Positions 15,356 through 23,341 of a stretch of DNA of 37,932 nucleotides are shown here, one piece after another. Source of the DNA: Planctomycetota bacterium (GTDB taxonomy: Bacteria; JAJVIF01; JAPKYR01); assembly GCA_030614715.1 (NCBI GenBank), contig JAUWTM010000020.1, positions 1 to 37,932 on the forward strand. Direction: 5' to 3'. Both the position numbers and the translations under genes were made by a program. Position 1 is the stretch's first letter; every line of letters starts with the position of its first letter. The notes under the pieces were generated by a model that saw nothing but the letters and a program-made list of their open reading frames with translations, did not search any database and had not been told where the DNA came from.

Positions 15356-17245
15356 ATGAGTTACAGGCATTCAGTATGGCTTGTTTTATTCACAATAACA
15401 CTGGTTATATTTCCTGCGGTGAGTGCATACGCTGATAATCCGGTATTTTTTCCGGATCTTGAGTTGGAATCCGCGATTCGCGAGTTGATAAAGAAGCCTG
15501 ACGGCGAGTTAATGGACTCAGATGTTACCGGCATTACTGAACTGGAATTGATGTACAGGAACATTGTCGATTTCGAGGGCATACAGAACCTGACTAGTCT
15601 TCAGAAACTGACCATCCACTCAGAGCATTGGATATACACAATGATGGAAGTAATGACTGAGTTTATGGGGAGCGAGGTGGAAATTTCAGGTGGTTATGAA
15701 GGACCACCGACAATTAATATCGATCCGATAGGGCAGGCAAACGGTCTGACCGATCTCACTATTGCGTCCAGTCATTTAGATAATATCTCCGTCCTGCAGA
15801 ATTTGCACAATCTCGAATCGCTGAATCTGGCGGATAATCACATCGGTGACCTGTCTCCTATTTCTGATTTTTATCAGCTCAAGCGCCTGTATGTATCGAG
15901 AAATCCAATCAATAACTTTTCCACGTTACATGGACTTACAAACCTTGAATACCTTGGCGTAGCGGATACCGGAATGGTTAGTCTCGGTCCTGTCGAGCAC
16001 TGCACTAACCTTGTTGAATTAAATGTAACGAAGAATCCGCTGGAGTACATCGATCCACTGGGCAATTTCACTGGACTGGAAATACTGGATATGTCATTAT
16101 GCGGTTTGCATGATATACAACCTGTCGGGAACCTGGGCAATTTAAGAAACCTCAGCCTTTGGTCAAATAATCTAACGAATATCTTACCACTTGGGAATCT
16201 GACGCATCTCCGTACCGCCAACCTTTCCAGCAACCGTATTTCCGATATCGCACCGCTGGCTCGTTGTAGTGAATTGGTATACCTGGACCTTGGGTACAAT
16301 AATATCGAAAGCCTTGTGTCTATCAACGGCTTTCCACTATTGAAGGTATTGAACCTGAGCCATAATAACATTAACGATCTCACACCACTCGCATCCTGCA
16401 CTGGAATTGTAGATCTGAACATCGGCAACAATCCGGTTGAGAACGGTGCACCGTTGAGTTATTTAACGGACATTGAAATTTTTAGACTTTCTGGCACCGA
16501 AATTAATGATCTTGAATTTCTCATGCCAATGCAACATTTGGAAATTCTGGATATCGGTAACACGAAAGTATCTGATATATCACCTCTGGCAGAAGTAATA
16601 TCACTGGAAGAACTGGAAATCGGAATTACTCAAATAGCGGATTACTCACCACTTGGGAATCTACAAAACCTCGAAAGGTTAAGCATTAGATCGAGTAATG
16701 AGGAGCCGGTAATAATAGATCTTCAAGGTATTTCAGGTCTCGTAAATCTCAGTGATCTTGAACTGTGGTACTGTCAATTTGACGACCTTTCATTCTTAGA
16801 AGGGATGTTAGGCTTAACCAGTCTCGATTTTCACATGAACGAACTGGATGAGTTCCCGGCGTTCGAGGGCCTTATTAATCTTAGAAACCTTGATGTCGAA
16901 GGCAACCCTTTGACGTCTGTACCAGTTGTTAATTGTTATCCGTCACTAGAATCCCTTAATCTGGGGTTCAACGACATTTCAGATATAGATAATCTCGTCA
17001 GCAATTGCACTATCACATACGTGGATTTGCAATCTAATGAGATTGAAGACATCAGTGCTCTTTTGGAAATGTCTGCACTGGAATCAGTTTCATTATTGGC
17101 CAATCCGCTGAATTCCTACGCTTTTGAAGTTGTTATTCCGGAACTTGAAGCACGAGGCGTAAGTGTTTCATGTAATACCGAATCGGAAACCAGCACACTG
17201 ACCCAGTCAACTTGTGGACAACCGAGTGAGAATTCTGTTGATTGA
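15356..17245 (+). CDS. Secreted leucine-rich-repeat protein (internalin/SDS22-like)
   Basis: This 629-residue protein has a signal peptide (MSYRHSVWLVLFTITLVIFPAVSAYA). A short cap follows (FFPDLELESAIRELIKKPDG...DVTGITEL), typical of the region before internalin-type LRRs. Then come roughly 18-20 repeats of about 22 residues with the pattern L..L..L.L..N.I.D..PL, for example LESLNLADNHIGDLSPIS and LKVLNLSHNNINDLTPLA, to about residue 600. The tail is polar and carries no recognisable membrane or wall anchor. GGAG lies upstream of ATG 15356. The gene is visibly more AT-rich than its neighbours (AAT, GAT, TTG and ATA codons are frequent), which hints at acquisition. LRR proteins of this kind bind proteins; the ligand is unknown. 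Confidence 0.87.
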   Translation: MSYRHSVWLVLFTITLVIFPAVSAYADNPVFFPDLELESAIRELIKKPDGELMDSDVTGITELELMYRNIVDFEGIQNLTSLQKLTIHSEHWIYTMMEVMTEFMGSEVEISGGYEGPPTINIDPIGQANGLTDLTIASSHLDNISVLQNLHNLESLNLADNHIGDLSPISDFYQLKRLYVSRNPINNFSTLHGLTNLEYLGVADTGMVSLGPVEHCTNLVELNVTKNPLEYIDPLGNFTGLEILDMSLCGLHDIQPVGNLGNLRNLSLWSNNLTNILPLGNLTHLRTANLSSNRISDIAPLARCSELVYLDLGYNNIESLVSINGFPLLKVLNLSHNNINDLTPLASCTGIVDLNIGNNPVENGAPLSYLTDIEIFRLSGTEINDLEFLMPMQHLEILDIGNTKVSDISPLAEVISLEELEIGITQIADYSPLGNLQNLERLSIRSSNEEPVIIDLQGISGLVNLSDLELWYCQFDDLSFLEGMLGLTSLDFHMNELDEFPAFEGLINLRNLDVEGNPLTSVPVVNCYPSLESLNLGFNDISDIDNLVSNCTITYVDLQSNEIEDISALLEMSALESVSLLANPLNSYAFEVVIPELEARGVSVSCNTESETSTLTQSTCGQPSENSVD

Positions 17246-17282
17246 AATTTACGAGTATTTCTGAGAAGCGTTTAAACATCCC

Positions 17283-17291
17283 TGCTATAAT
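17283..17291 (+). promoter_or_regulatory. Extended -10 promoter, possibly giving a leaderless mRNA
   Basis: TGCTATAAT is a perfect extended -10 element (TGnTATAAT). Transcription would begin near 17298, which is the GTG start codon of the transferase gene. No SD is visible before that codon and no good -35 is present. Confidence 0.5.
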
Positions 17292-17297
17292 TACGCA

Positions 17298-18266
17298 GTG
17301 AGTTTATCACCCGGATACGCATCGTTGCTCGCAGGACTCGTCGCGTTCGTCGTGTGCGCGATAATGTCGCCTGTAATCATACGATTCGCGACCAGGCGCG
17401 GCGTGGTGGATAAACCGAGCGAGCACAAACAGCATAAGAAGCCCGTCCCGACACTGGGCGGGACAGCCGTGTTCTCAGGCGTGATCGCATCGGTTTTCGT
17501 GTGCTTCCCGTTCCTTCCCGAGGATTTAACATCCAACGAGATCTACATAGTCATGGGAATATCACTCGGCGCGTCGCTGAGCTTCATCATCGGCCTTTTC
17601 GACGACCTGTTCGGCTTGAAATGGTCACGCAAACTGATATTCCAGGTGCTGGTTGCGGCGGGAGGGATTCTTTTCGGTATAAAAATCGGCTTCCTGTCCG
17701 GTTTGAGTACCGATTACATCTATCTCCCTAGCGCAGCGACAGTAATTTTTACAATTGCGTGGGTTGTTGCGTTGATGAACGCGATAAACCTGATCGACGG
17801 CATGGACGGACTGGCTACAGGCATCGCAGCAATCGCTGCAGGGGCTTTCCTGATACTCGCGCTGGTACAGGGACAGATCGTAGCGGCGCTGCTGTCCGCT
17901 TCAGTACTCGGTGCGTCGGTGGGATTCATCTATTTCAACTTCCATCCTGCAAAGATCTTCCTCGGAGACGCGGGAAGCCTCCTGTTAGGATACCTGCTGG
18001 CTTCCATTTCAATCGTCGGACCGTTTAAAACCACAACCGCACTGACAATCGCACTGCCAATTCTGATTCTCGCACTACCACTGTTTGATACGTCCTTCGC
18101 GATACTTCGTCGCACGTTAGCAGGAAGAAAAATACACGAGCCGGATACCGACCACGTACATCACAGGCTCGCGAAGAAGGGTCTCGGGCATCGTGGAACG
18201 GTGCTTGTGCTGTACGGCGTAGCGTTCGTGCTTGCGATCGTAGCGGTTATCATCGGTATGCGGTAG
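17298..18266 (+). CDS. Polyprenyl-phosphate sugar-1-phosphate transferase (WecA/TagO/MraY superfamily)
   Basis: This 322-residue multi-pass membrane enzyme would transfer a UDP-HexNAc-1-phosphate group to undecaprenyl phosphate, the first step of a surface polysaccharide or glycan. Family motifs are in order: VDKPSEHKQHKKPVPTLGG (37-55), FDDLFGLKW (101-109) with the catalytic Asp pair, NAINLIDGMDGLATG (161-175), HPAKIFLGDAGS (216-227) and HVHHRL (286-291). About ten hydrophobic helices are visible. The HVHHRL motif and absence of MraY-specific sequences favour WecA/TagO over MraY. GTG 17298 gives the normal N-terminal helix. No glycosyltransferase neighbours are present, so the product glycan is undetermined. 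It ends without an obvious terminator, immediately before a dispersed repeat. Confidence 0.9.
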   Translation: MSLSPGYASLLAGLVAFVVCAIMSPVIIRFATRRGVVDKPSEHKQHKKPVPTLGGTAVFSGVIASVFVCFPFLPEDLTSNEIYIVMGISLGASLSFIIGLFDDLFGLKWSRKLIFQVLVAAGGILFGIKIGFLSGLSTDYIYLPSAATVIFTIAWVVALMNAINLIDGMDGLATGIAAIAAGAFLILALVQGQIVAALLSASVLGASVGFIYFNFHPAKIFLGDAGSLLLGYLLASISIVGPFKTTTALTIALPILILALPLFDTSFAILRRTLAGRKIHEPDTDHVHHRLAKKGLGHRGTVLVLYGVAFVLAIVAVIIGMR

Positions 18267-18272
18267 ATAATT

Positions 18273-18315
18273 TACCCCCTCCCTTACGGTCGGGGCACTG
18301 ACAGTCGGGGCACAG
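18273..18315 (-). repeat. Dispersed ~42-bp repeat, copy 2 (inverted relative to 11453-11494)
   Basis: The reverse strand has two TGCCCCGAC-type units and a GGGAGGGGG tail that align with 11453-11494 with a few substitutions. It starts 7 bases after the stop codon of the transferase gene. Confidence 0.8.
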
Positions 18316-18332
18316 TTATTTTGTTTAATTAT

Positions 18333-18353
18333 AAAAACCCCCGTTTCCGGGGG
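18333..18353 (-). terminator. Rho-independent terminator of the carboxypeptidase-regulatory-like lipoprotein gene
   Basis: On the reverse strand, stem CCCCCG / CGGGGG (18353-18338) with a GAAA loop is followed by five T (18337-18333). Confidence 0.88.
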
Positions 18354-18389
18354 CCGTTGCAACGTCATGTATCCGCGTCAGTTTGTTTA

Positions 18390-20144
18390 CTATTCCGGCA
18401 CAAGACCGAAGTCGAGGAAGTTCATTTCACCTTCCAGAACTTCCACGTAGCCGTCGTCCGCGATGTAGCCTGACGCCAGCGCCCAACCGCCGTTTGTTCC
18501 TGCGATGATATTCGGGAAGTAGTAGTCACCAAACTCATCCGCAAGTGTCATGAACGACATGATGTTCGGATCGGCCATGTTGTAGATCCAGACCAGCGAG
18601 TACGGAATCGCATCTCCAGTTACCGTGTCCATAACCGAGCCTGATAGCTCACCAACCGGGATATACTCGGGAACCGGGAAGACAATCATCACTGCTGCGA
18701 CGTTCTCGTTGGGAAGTACGTCCCACTCTCTCGCTGTCGGCAGGTATGCTGCTGAATCGACCCTGAGCTCGCACATTCCGAACGGGATGTCCCAGAAGGT
18801 GTAATAACCGTTTTCGTCGGATGGTGTCGCGATGCCGATGTCCGTTCCCAGGTACCTGAGCTGGACAATCGCACCCTCGACCGGATCACCGAAGCAATCC
18901 TCCACGAATCCCACCGCGTGGCCGCCGCCACCGGGCACCATCGTCAGGTTCTCCTCAAGGAGAGTCCCGGGAAGGATGAATCCGGCAGTCGCGCCGGGGA
19001 TGAATCCAGGCAGAAACCCGTAGAGTGTGAATCCGCCGGGAAGCAGGTCGCCAAAGTGGAAGTATCCACCGGGACCGCTCAGCTTGGCGTAAATAACCGG
19101 GTACTGGTAAGGCTCCTGGTAGATTGAGAGCTTGACCACGACGCCATTCATCGGCTCACCATTTTCGTCGGTGACGACACCGTGAAGGGTCGACTGCTCG
19201 ATCATGTGCATGATAACCGGCAACAGGTTGAGTCCGGGATTAATTTCATATGGGAAGCTGACCGGGTAGAAGTAATCGTGCTCTGCATGGATCTGACCCG
19301 TTCCCACAGGGATCGCTTCCATCTCGAAGATTCCGAAGATATTCGAGAGGTCGGCCCTGAAGACACCGGGTGCCGTGTACTGGACGTAGGCGTAAGGCAC
19401 CACACCGACGTTTGGTGACATCACGCGTCCGTAGATACGGCCGTATGACATGTTTTTCGGGATGTAGAAGTCCTTTTCAAGCGGTGTGCCGTCTTCCGGC
19501 AGGTCAACCGCGGCAAAAACCGGGTCGTGGAACTCGGCCATGACCGCGGCCAGGCAGTTTCCACCGGGGGCTCCGGCAAGGTAGTACTGCCCGTACTGCC
19601 CGGTGAAAGCATACGCGTAGTTTTCGCCCTGGATGACAATCACCAACGCGCCGGGAACCGCACCGTCCTCGTCGTAGACGAATCCGGCCATGATCCCGGG
19701 ACCCGGATCGTCAAAGTCCTGTGCGAACCTCTGGACCGGGCTGTATGGCTGTGAGTGGAACTCATTCCCGAGGATTCCGAACGAAATCTCATGTGGACCG
19801 TCCAGAATCGACGGGACCTCGAAATTCCCATCCTTGTCTGTGAAATCGGCAAGCTCACCGTCGATCCGGACCTCGATTCCGGCTACGGCGGCGTCACCGA
19901 ATGTAAAGTTGCCCTCCACGGCCTCGCCACCGGGACTAAGCTCGATGGCTACGTCCGGGTCGGCGGGGATCTCGAAGTCATCCGATGGGGCTCCTGTAAG
20001 TGTCAGGTCCGGTACGGCCTGACCCTCATTATTAGAGAGTTGATCAGGGACTGCCGGATTTCCCGCATCGCTGCCATTGGAACACGCTGTAAACGGTACA
20101 ATCAGCATGATAGCGATGATGATGAGGATGGCTTTTAAACGCAT
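18390..20144 (-). CDS. Lipoprotein with carboxypeptidase-regulatory-like (CarboxypepD_reg) repeats
   Basis: This 584-residue lipoprotein has signal MRLKAILIIIAIMLIVPFTA-C, lipid Cys 21. After a Pro/Asp linker, at least five transthyretin-like beta-sandwich units can be traced, each with the pattern 'G.V.D..G.P..GA.V.(I/L)......A.T...G.Y.F..(I/L)..G': GIMAGFVYDEDGAVPGALVI, YGRIYGRVMSPNVGVVPYAYV, LHGVVTDENGEPMNGVVVKL, AVGFVEDCFGDPVEGAIVQL and ELSGSVMDTVTGDAIPYSLV. Such units are common in surface proteins and as plug-associated domains; no catalytic domain is present. AAGGAGCC precedes ATG 20144. It is divergently arranged with the SBBP gene across a 259-base region in which I found no convincing promoter. 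Its function is probably structural or binding. Confidence 0.84.
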   Translation of the reverse strand: MRLKAILIIIAIMLIVPFTACSNGSDAGNPAVPDQLSNNEGQAVPDLTLTGAPSDDFEIPADPDVAIELSPGGEAVEGNFTFGDAAVAGIEVRIDGELADFTDKDGNFEVPSILDGPHEISFGILGNEFHSQPYSPVQRFAQDFDDPGPGIMAGFVYDEDGAVPGALVIVIQGENYAYAFTGQYGQYYLAGAPGGNCLAAVMAEFHDPVFAAVDLPEDGTPLEKDFYIPKNMSYGRIYGRVMSPNVGVVPYAYVQYTAPGVFRADLSNIFGIFEMEAIPVGTGQIHAEHDYFYPVSFPYEINPGLNLLPVIMHMIEQSTLHGVVTDENGEPMNGVVVKLSIYQEPYQYPVIYAKLSGPGGYFHFGDLLPGGFTLYGFLPGFIPGATAGFILPGTLLEENLTMVPGGGGHAVGFVEDCFGDPVEGAIVQLRYLGTDIGIATPSDENGYYTFWDIPFGMCELRVDSAAYLPTAREWDVLPNENVAAVMIVFPVPEYIPVGELSGSVMDTVTGDAIPYSLVWIYNMADPNIMSFMTLADEFGDYYFPNIIAGTNGGWALASGYIADDGYVEVLEGEMNFLDFGLVPE

Positions 20145-20403
20145 TTTACGGCTCCTTCCTTTTCATTGTTGGCAATTTAAGCATTTTCAGGGCTCACTGG
20201 TAGAGAATCGGCCCTCGTATGTGATACAGAGTCAAAGGCTGAAATGTTTCACTCGATGCATGCCAGGTAATAATAATTTACCCCGCAATGTCTATATAAA
20301 TACAGCTGCTTCTGCAATCAACAAAAGAAGCTGTTTGAATTTGAACTTGGAGCGGTTATCATTGTCCAAAGTGCGTATCCCCGCGTCCGGGAGGTCAGAA
20401 CCC

Positions 20404-21900
20404 GTGAGAAATCTTCAATGGCTGAGCGTATCCTGCCTTGTTGCAGTCCTTCTGTTTATTCCAGCTGAGTCAAGATCAATTATCGATCTCGAATCCGATT
20501 ACACCATGGGAGGAGAACTCGATTTTGCACTGACGTGGGGAGGTGAAGCGACCTACGACCGTGGAAACAAGGTGGCCGTGGACATTAATAATAATGTTTA
20601 CGTGGTCGGCATATTCTCCTTCGCGGTCGATTTCGATCCCGGCAGCAGCGTGGCCCTTGTCGAGAAGCACAACGCGTTTTTCCTCTCGAAATTTAATTCG
20701 TCCGGAGACTTCCAGTGGGTCAGGACATGGGACGGCTCTGCGATATGGTCGGAACCGTCGGTAGCGACTGATAATTTCGGCAATATCTTTGTAGCGGGAT
20801 GGTATTCGGGAAGCGAGGTCGATCTCGATCCCACCCGGAACGTGGAAAGCTACACAGCGATACAGAGCAACGCCTTTCTGTACAAATTCGATGCCAGCGG
20901 GAACTTCCACTGGCTGAAAACTTGGGGCGGCGAATGGTGGGCGGAGGCGAATGACCTGGACACTGACAACGCCGGTAATATCTACATTGCGGGCTGCTTC
21001 GGAGGACGTGCAGATATGGACCCAGGTCCAGAAGTCGCAGAGTATGAAGCCAGCGGACGGGTCGATTCGTACCTGTTGATGCTGAATTCATCAGGTGAGT
21101 TCAGATGGGTCCAAACGTGGGGAGGCGAAGGCGGTGAAGGTGTAGAGCGTGAAGCCGCGTACGATGTGAAATTCGGTCCGGACGGCAATCTTTACGTAAC
21201 AGGCGCTTACAACGGCTCTGTCGATTTCGATCCGAGCAGCAGCTGGGACGGTCATGAATCGCTCGGTTGCACCGACGCGTACTTTAGTAAGCTGGATGCT
21301 GACGGGAACCAGGTCTGGACAAAGACATGGGGCGGAGAAGGAGAGGATTTCGGATACTCGCTTGGTTTCGATGGTGTGGGGAATATCTACGTCGGTGGTT
21401 TCTGGGGTGAGAGGGTCGCCTTCAATCCTGCACGTCTCCGCGAAAGACGCCAGGCTGCAAACGTGCGCAGCGTGTTCCTGACCAAGTTCGATTCCGATGG
21501 TAATCACCAGTGGGCAAGAGGCTGGGGAACATCGATGGAGGAGGACGACATCGGAATCGCTGTAAGCTCTGACGGCTCAGTCGGCCTTGCAGGTAAGTTC
21601 TTCCTGAACGGTGACCTTCGCGATGAGATAACAGAAGAAGAGTATACCGATCTCTACCTGCTCAGAATCATCATGTGCGGGTTCGACGCCGACGGGAACC
21701 TGACCATGACCTGTCCGCTCGAACGCTTCGGGCCATCTTATGGAAGGGACGTGGCACTGGACTCCACAGGGAGTTATTACATCACCGGTGCGTACGATCA
21801 TTCAGTCGATTTCGATCCGGAATTCGGCTGGCAGAACGTGGACGAGCGAACCACCGCGGGTAATCTCGATATTTTCCTGATCAAATACGTGCCCGATTAA
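20404..21900 (+). CDS. Secreted SBBP-repeat beta-propeller protein
   Basis: This 498-residue protein has a signal peptide (VRNLQWLSVSCLVAVLLFIPAES). Seven repeats of about 65 residues follow. Each has an (F/H)(Q/R/H)W...TWGGE strand, a G.D.A.D..GN(I/L)Y(V/I)(A/T)G core and a VDFDPG-type turn: TWGGEATYDRGN, TWDGSAIWSEP, TWGGEWWAEAN, TWGGEGGEGVE, TWGGEGEDFGY, GWGTSMEEDDI and FGPSYGRDVAL. This is the SBBP (beta-propeller) repeat family, and seven copies fit one seven-bladed propeller. The frame is open back to 20077, but GTG 20404 starts a signal peptide and has GGGAGG about 10 bases upstream, so I chose it. The stop is only 9 bases from the converging aroA stop. Confidence 0.87.
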   Translation: MRNLQWLSVSCLVAVLLFIPAESRSIIDLESDYTMGGELDFALTWGGEATYDRGNKVAVDINNNVYVVGIFSFAVDFDPGSSVALVEKHNAFFLSKFNSSGDFQWVRTWDGSAIWSEPSVATDNFGNIFVAGWYSGSEVDLDPTRNVESYTAIQSNAFLYKFDASGNFHWLKTWGGEWWAEANDLDTDNAGNIYIAGCFGGRADMDPGPEVAEYEASGRVDSYLLMLNSSGEFRWVQTWGGEGGEGVEREAAYDVKFGPDGNLYVTGAYNGSVDFDPSSSWDGHESLGCTDAYFSKLDADGNQVWTKTWGGEGEDFGYSLGFDGVGNIYVGGFWGERVAFNPARLRERRQAANVRSVFLTKFDSDGNHQWARGWGTSMEEDDIGIAVSSDGSVGLAGKFFLNGDLRDEITEEEYTDLYLLRIIMCGFDADGNLTMTCPLERFGPSYGRDVALDSTGSYYITGAYDHSVDFDPEFGWQNVDERTTAGNLDIFLIKYVPD

Positions 21901-21909
21901 TTAAGCGGG

Positions 21910-23235
21910 TCAATGGTACTCGACCAGGTCTGCCATCTTCTCGAAAAAGTCGGGAAAACTGATCCGTACGCAATCCGAATTGATTATCTTAACGGGTTCT
22001 GACGATAACCATCCCGCGACCGCCGCACTCATAGCGATTCTGTGATCGCCCTTAGTGTCAATCGTGCCGCCCTTAAATACCTGTCCACCCTGACCACTCA
22101 AACCGTCCCGGTGTTCATTGACATCGGCACCAAGATTCCGCAGCATGGATGCAGTTGCTGATATCCTGTCCGTTTCCTTCTCTCGAAGCCTTGCGGCACC
22201 GGTTATTTCCCATGGGCGGTCTGAAAGACAAGCAATCACCGCGAGCAGTGGCAATTCATCAATTAAGGCAGGAATCCGCTCTGGATCGACCGGCACATTT
22301 TTCAGTTTCGCACTCATTACGGCAATTTCACCGACGGGTTCTCCACCGGTGGCCTGTCCGGCATGTATGTCCTCGCGGGTCATCACGATCGTCCCGCCCA
22401 TAGCCTGCACGTGACGGTAGAACGCGATTCTGCCAGCGTTCATGCCGACGAAGGGAAGCGTGCAGGTGCTTTCGGGAAGCATTGTAGCGAGTACAAGCGG
22501 GTAAGCAGCGGATGATGCATCGCCGGGAACGACAATGTCATGTGGTGGAAGCGGCAGACGTTCACCGTAAACAGTGATTGTCTTCTCGATGCGGTCGATT
22601 GTTATCAGGTCATTCGGTACGAGAGTGTGAAGCAGCCTTTCGGTGTGATCGCGTGTCTGCAGAGGCTCATGGTATACGGTATCGCCCCTCGCGAAGAGTC
22701 CGGCAAGTATCACGGCAGACTTCAACTGTGCACTTGCTGTTTCAGCTTTTACCGATATCCCCCTGAGCTGAGTTCCCTTAATTTTAATCGGTGGACGTCC
22801 ACCCGATTGGGTCGAGATATCCGCTCCCATGTCCCTCAGCACCGATGCAATCCTGTATGCAGGTCGACTGCGGAGGGATTCATCGCCGGTGAGTATCGAT
22901 TCGAATTTCTGCGGTGCCAGGATTCCCGCCATCAGCCGCATTGTCGTGCCCGAATTACCGCAGTCGAGCGGATCGGACGGTTTCTCGAACTGGCCGTCCC
23001 TTCCCTCGACAATCGCGCTCTCACCGTCAGGTGCGAGGGTGATCGAAACACCCAGTGCCCTGAGAACCCGTATTGTTGAGCGTATATCATCGCCTGTCGC
23101 AAGATTTTCAATGCGACAGGTGCCGTTTGTAAGTGACGCGAAGATAAGCGCCCGATGGCTGATGGACTTGTCACCGGGCATCACACTCAGGCCGCGTGCA
23201 CGTACTGCAGGTTTAATTTCAAGCGTTTGAGTCAT
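21910..23235 (-). CDS. aroA: 3-phosphoshikimate 1-carboxyvinyltransferase (EPSP synthase)
   Basis: This 441-residue cytoplasmic enzyme of the shikimate pathway joins phosphoenolpyruvate to shikimate-3-phosphate. Visible signatures are PGDKSISHRALIFASL near the N-terminus, LDCGNSGTTMRLMAG, SLRSRPAYRI, SAQLKSAVILAG, RDHTERLL, GDASSAAYPLVLA, RLREKETDRI and KGDHRIAMSAA, so all substrate-binding regions are intact. RDHTE and SAQLK are features I associate with the class II type, but this is not tested. No SD is obvious before the ATG. It is not clustered with other aro genes. The gene converges on the SBBP gene and has a twin-hairpin repeat 50 bases upstream of its start. Confidence 0.97.
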   Translation of the reverse strand: MTQTLEIKPAVRARGLSVMPGDKSISHRALIFASLTNGTCRIENLATGDDIRSTIRVLRALGVSITLAPDGESAIVEGRDGQFEKPSDPLDCGNSGTTMRLMAGILAPQKFESILTGDESLRSRPAYRIASVLRDMGADISTQSGGRPPIKIKGTQLRGISVKAETASAQLKSAVILAGLFARGDTVYHEPLQTRDHTERLLHTLVPNDLITIDRIEKTITVYGERLPLPPHDIVVPGDASSAAYPLVLATMLPESTCTLPFVGMNAGRIAFYRHVQAMGGTIVMTREDIHAGQATGGEPVGEIAVMSAKLKNVPVDPERIPALIDELPLLAVIACLSDRPWEITGAARLREKETDRISATASMLRNLGADVNEHRDGLSGQGGQVFKGGTIDTKGDHRIAMSAAVAGWLSSEPVKIINSDCVRISFPDFFEKMADLVEYH

Positions 23236-23285
23236 GATTAAAGGGCTGCATATTATAACAATAAAAACCAGGCTTAGTTATGTAT

Positions 23286-23336
23286 CATGCGCGACTCGCG
23301 CATGAATATCTGTCGCATTTGCGACTCGCAAATGCG
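23286..23336. repeat. Twin-hairpin dispersed element, copy 3
   Basis: Hairpin A is CATGCGCG-ACT-CGCGCATG (23286-23304) and hairpin B is CGCATTTGCG-ACT-CGCAAATGCG (23314-23336), joined by AATATCTGT. Layout and the GTCGCAT junction match copy 1 at 8725. It lies between aroA and the stop codon of the PorV-like gene and could double as a terminator. Confidence 0.8.
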
Positions 23337-23341
23337 CGTAT

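Noticed and set aside
20250-20265. TGGCATGCATCGAGTG on the minus strand upstream of the 20144 lipoprotein gene, resembling a sigma-54 promoter
   Set aside because: The -12 position has GT instead of GC and the site is more than 100 bases from the gene; not counted with the five good sites.
22540-23079. 179-codon open frame on the plus strand inside aroA
   Set aside because: It is antisense to an unmistakable aroA with all motifs intact.
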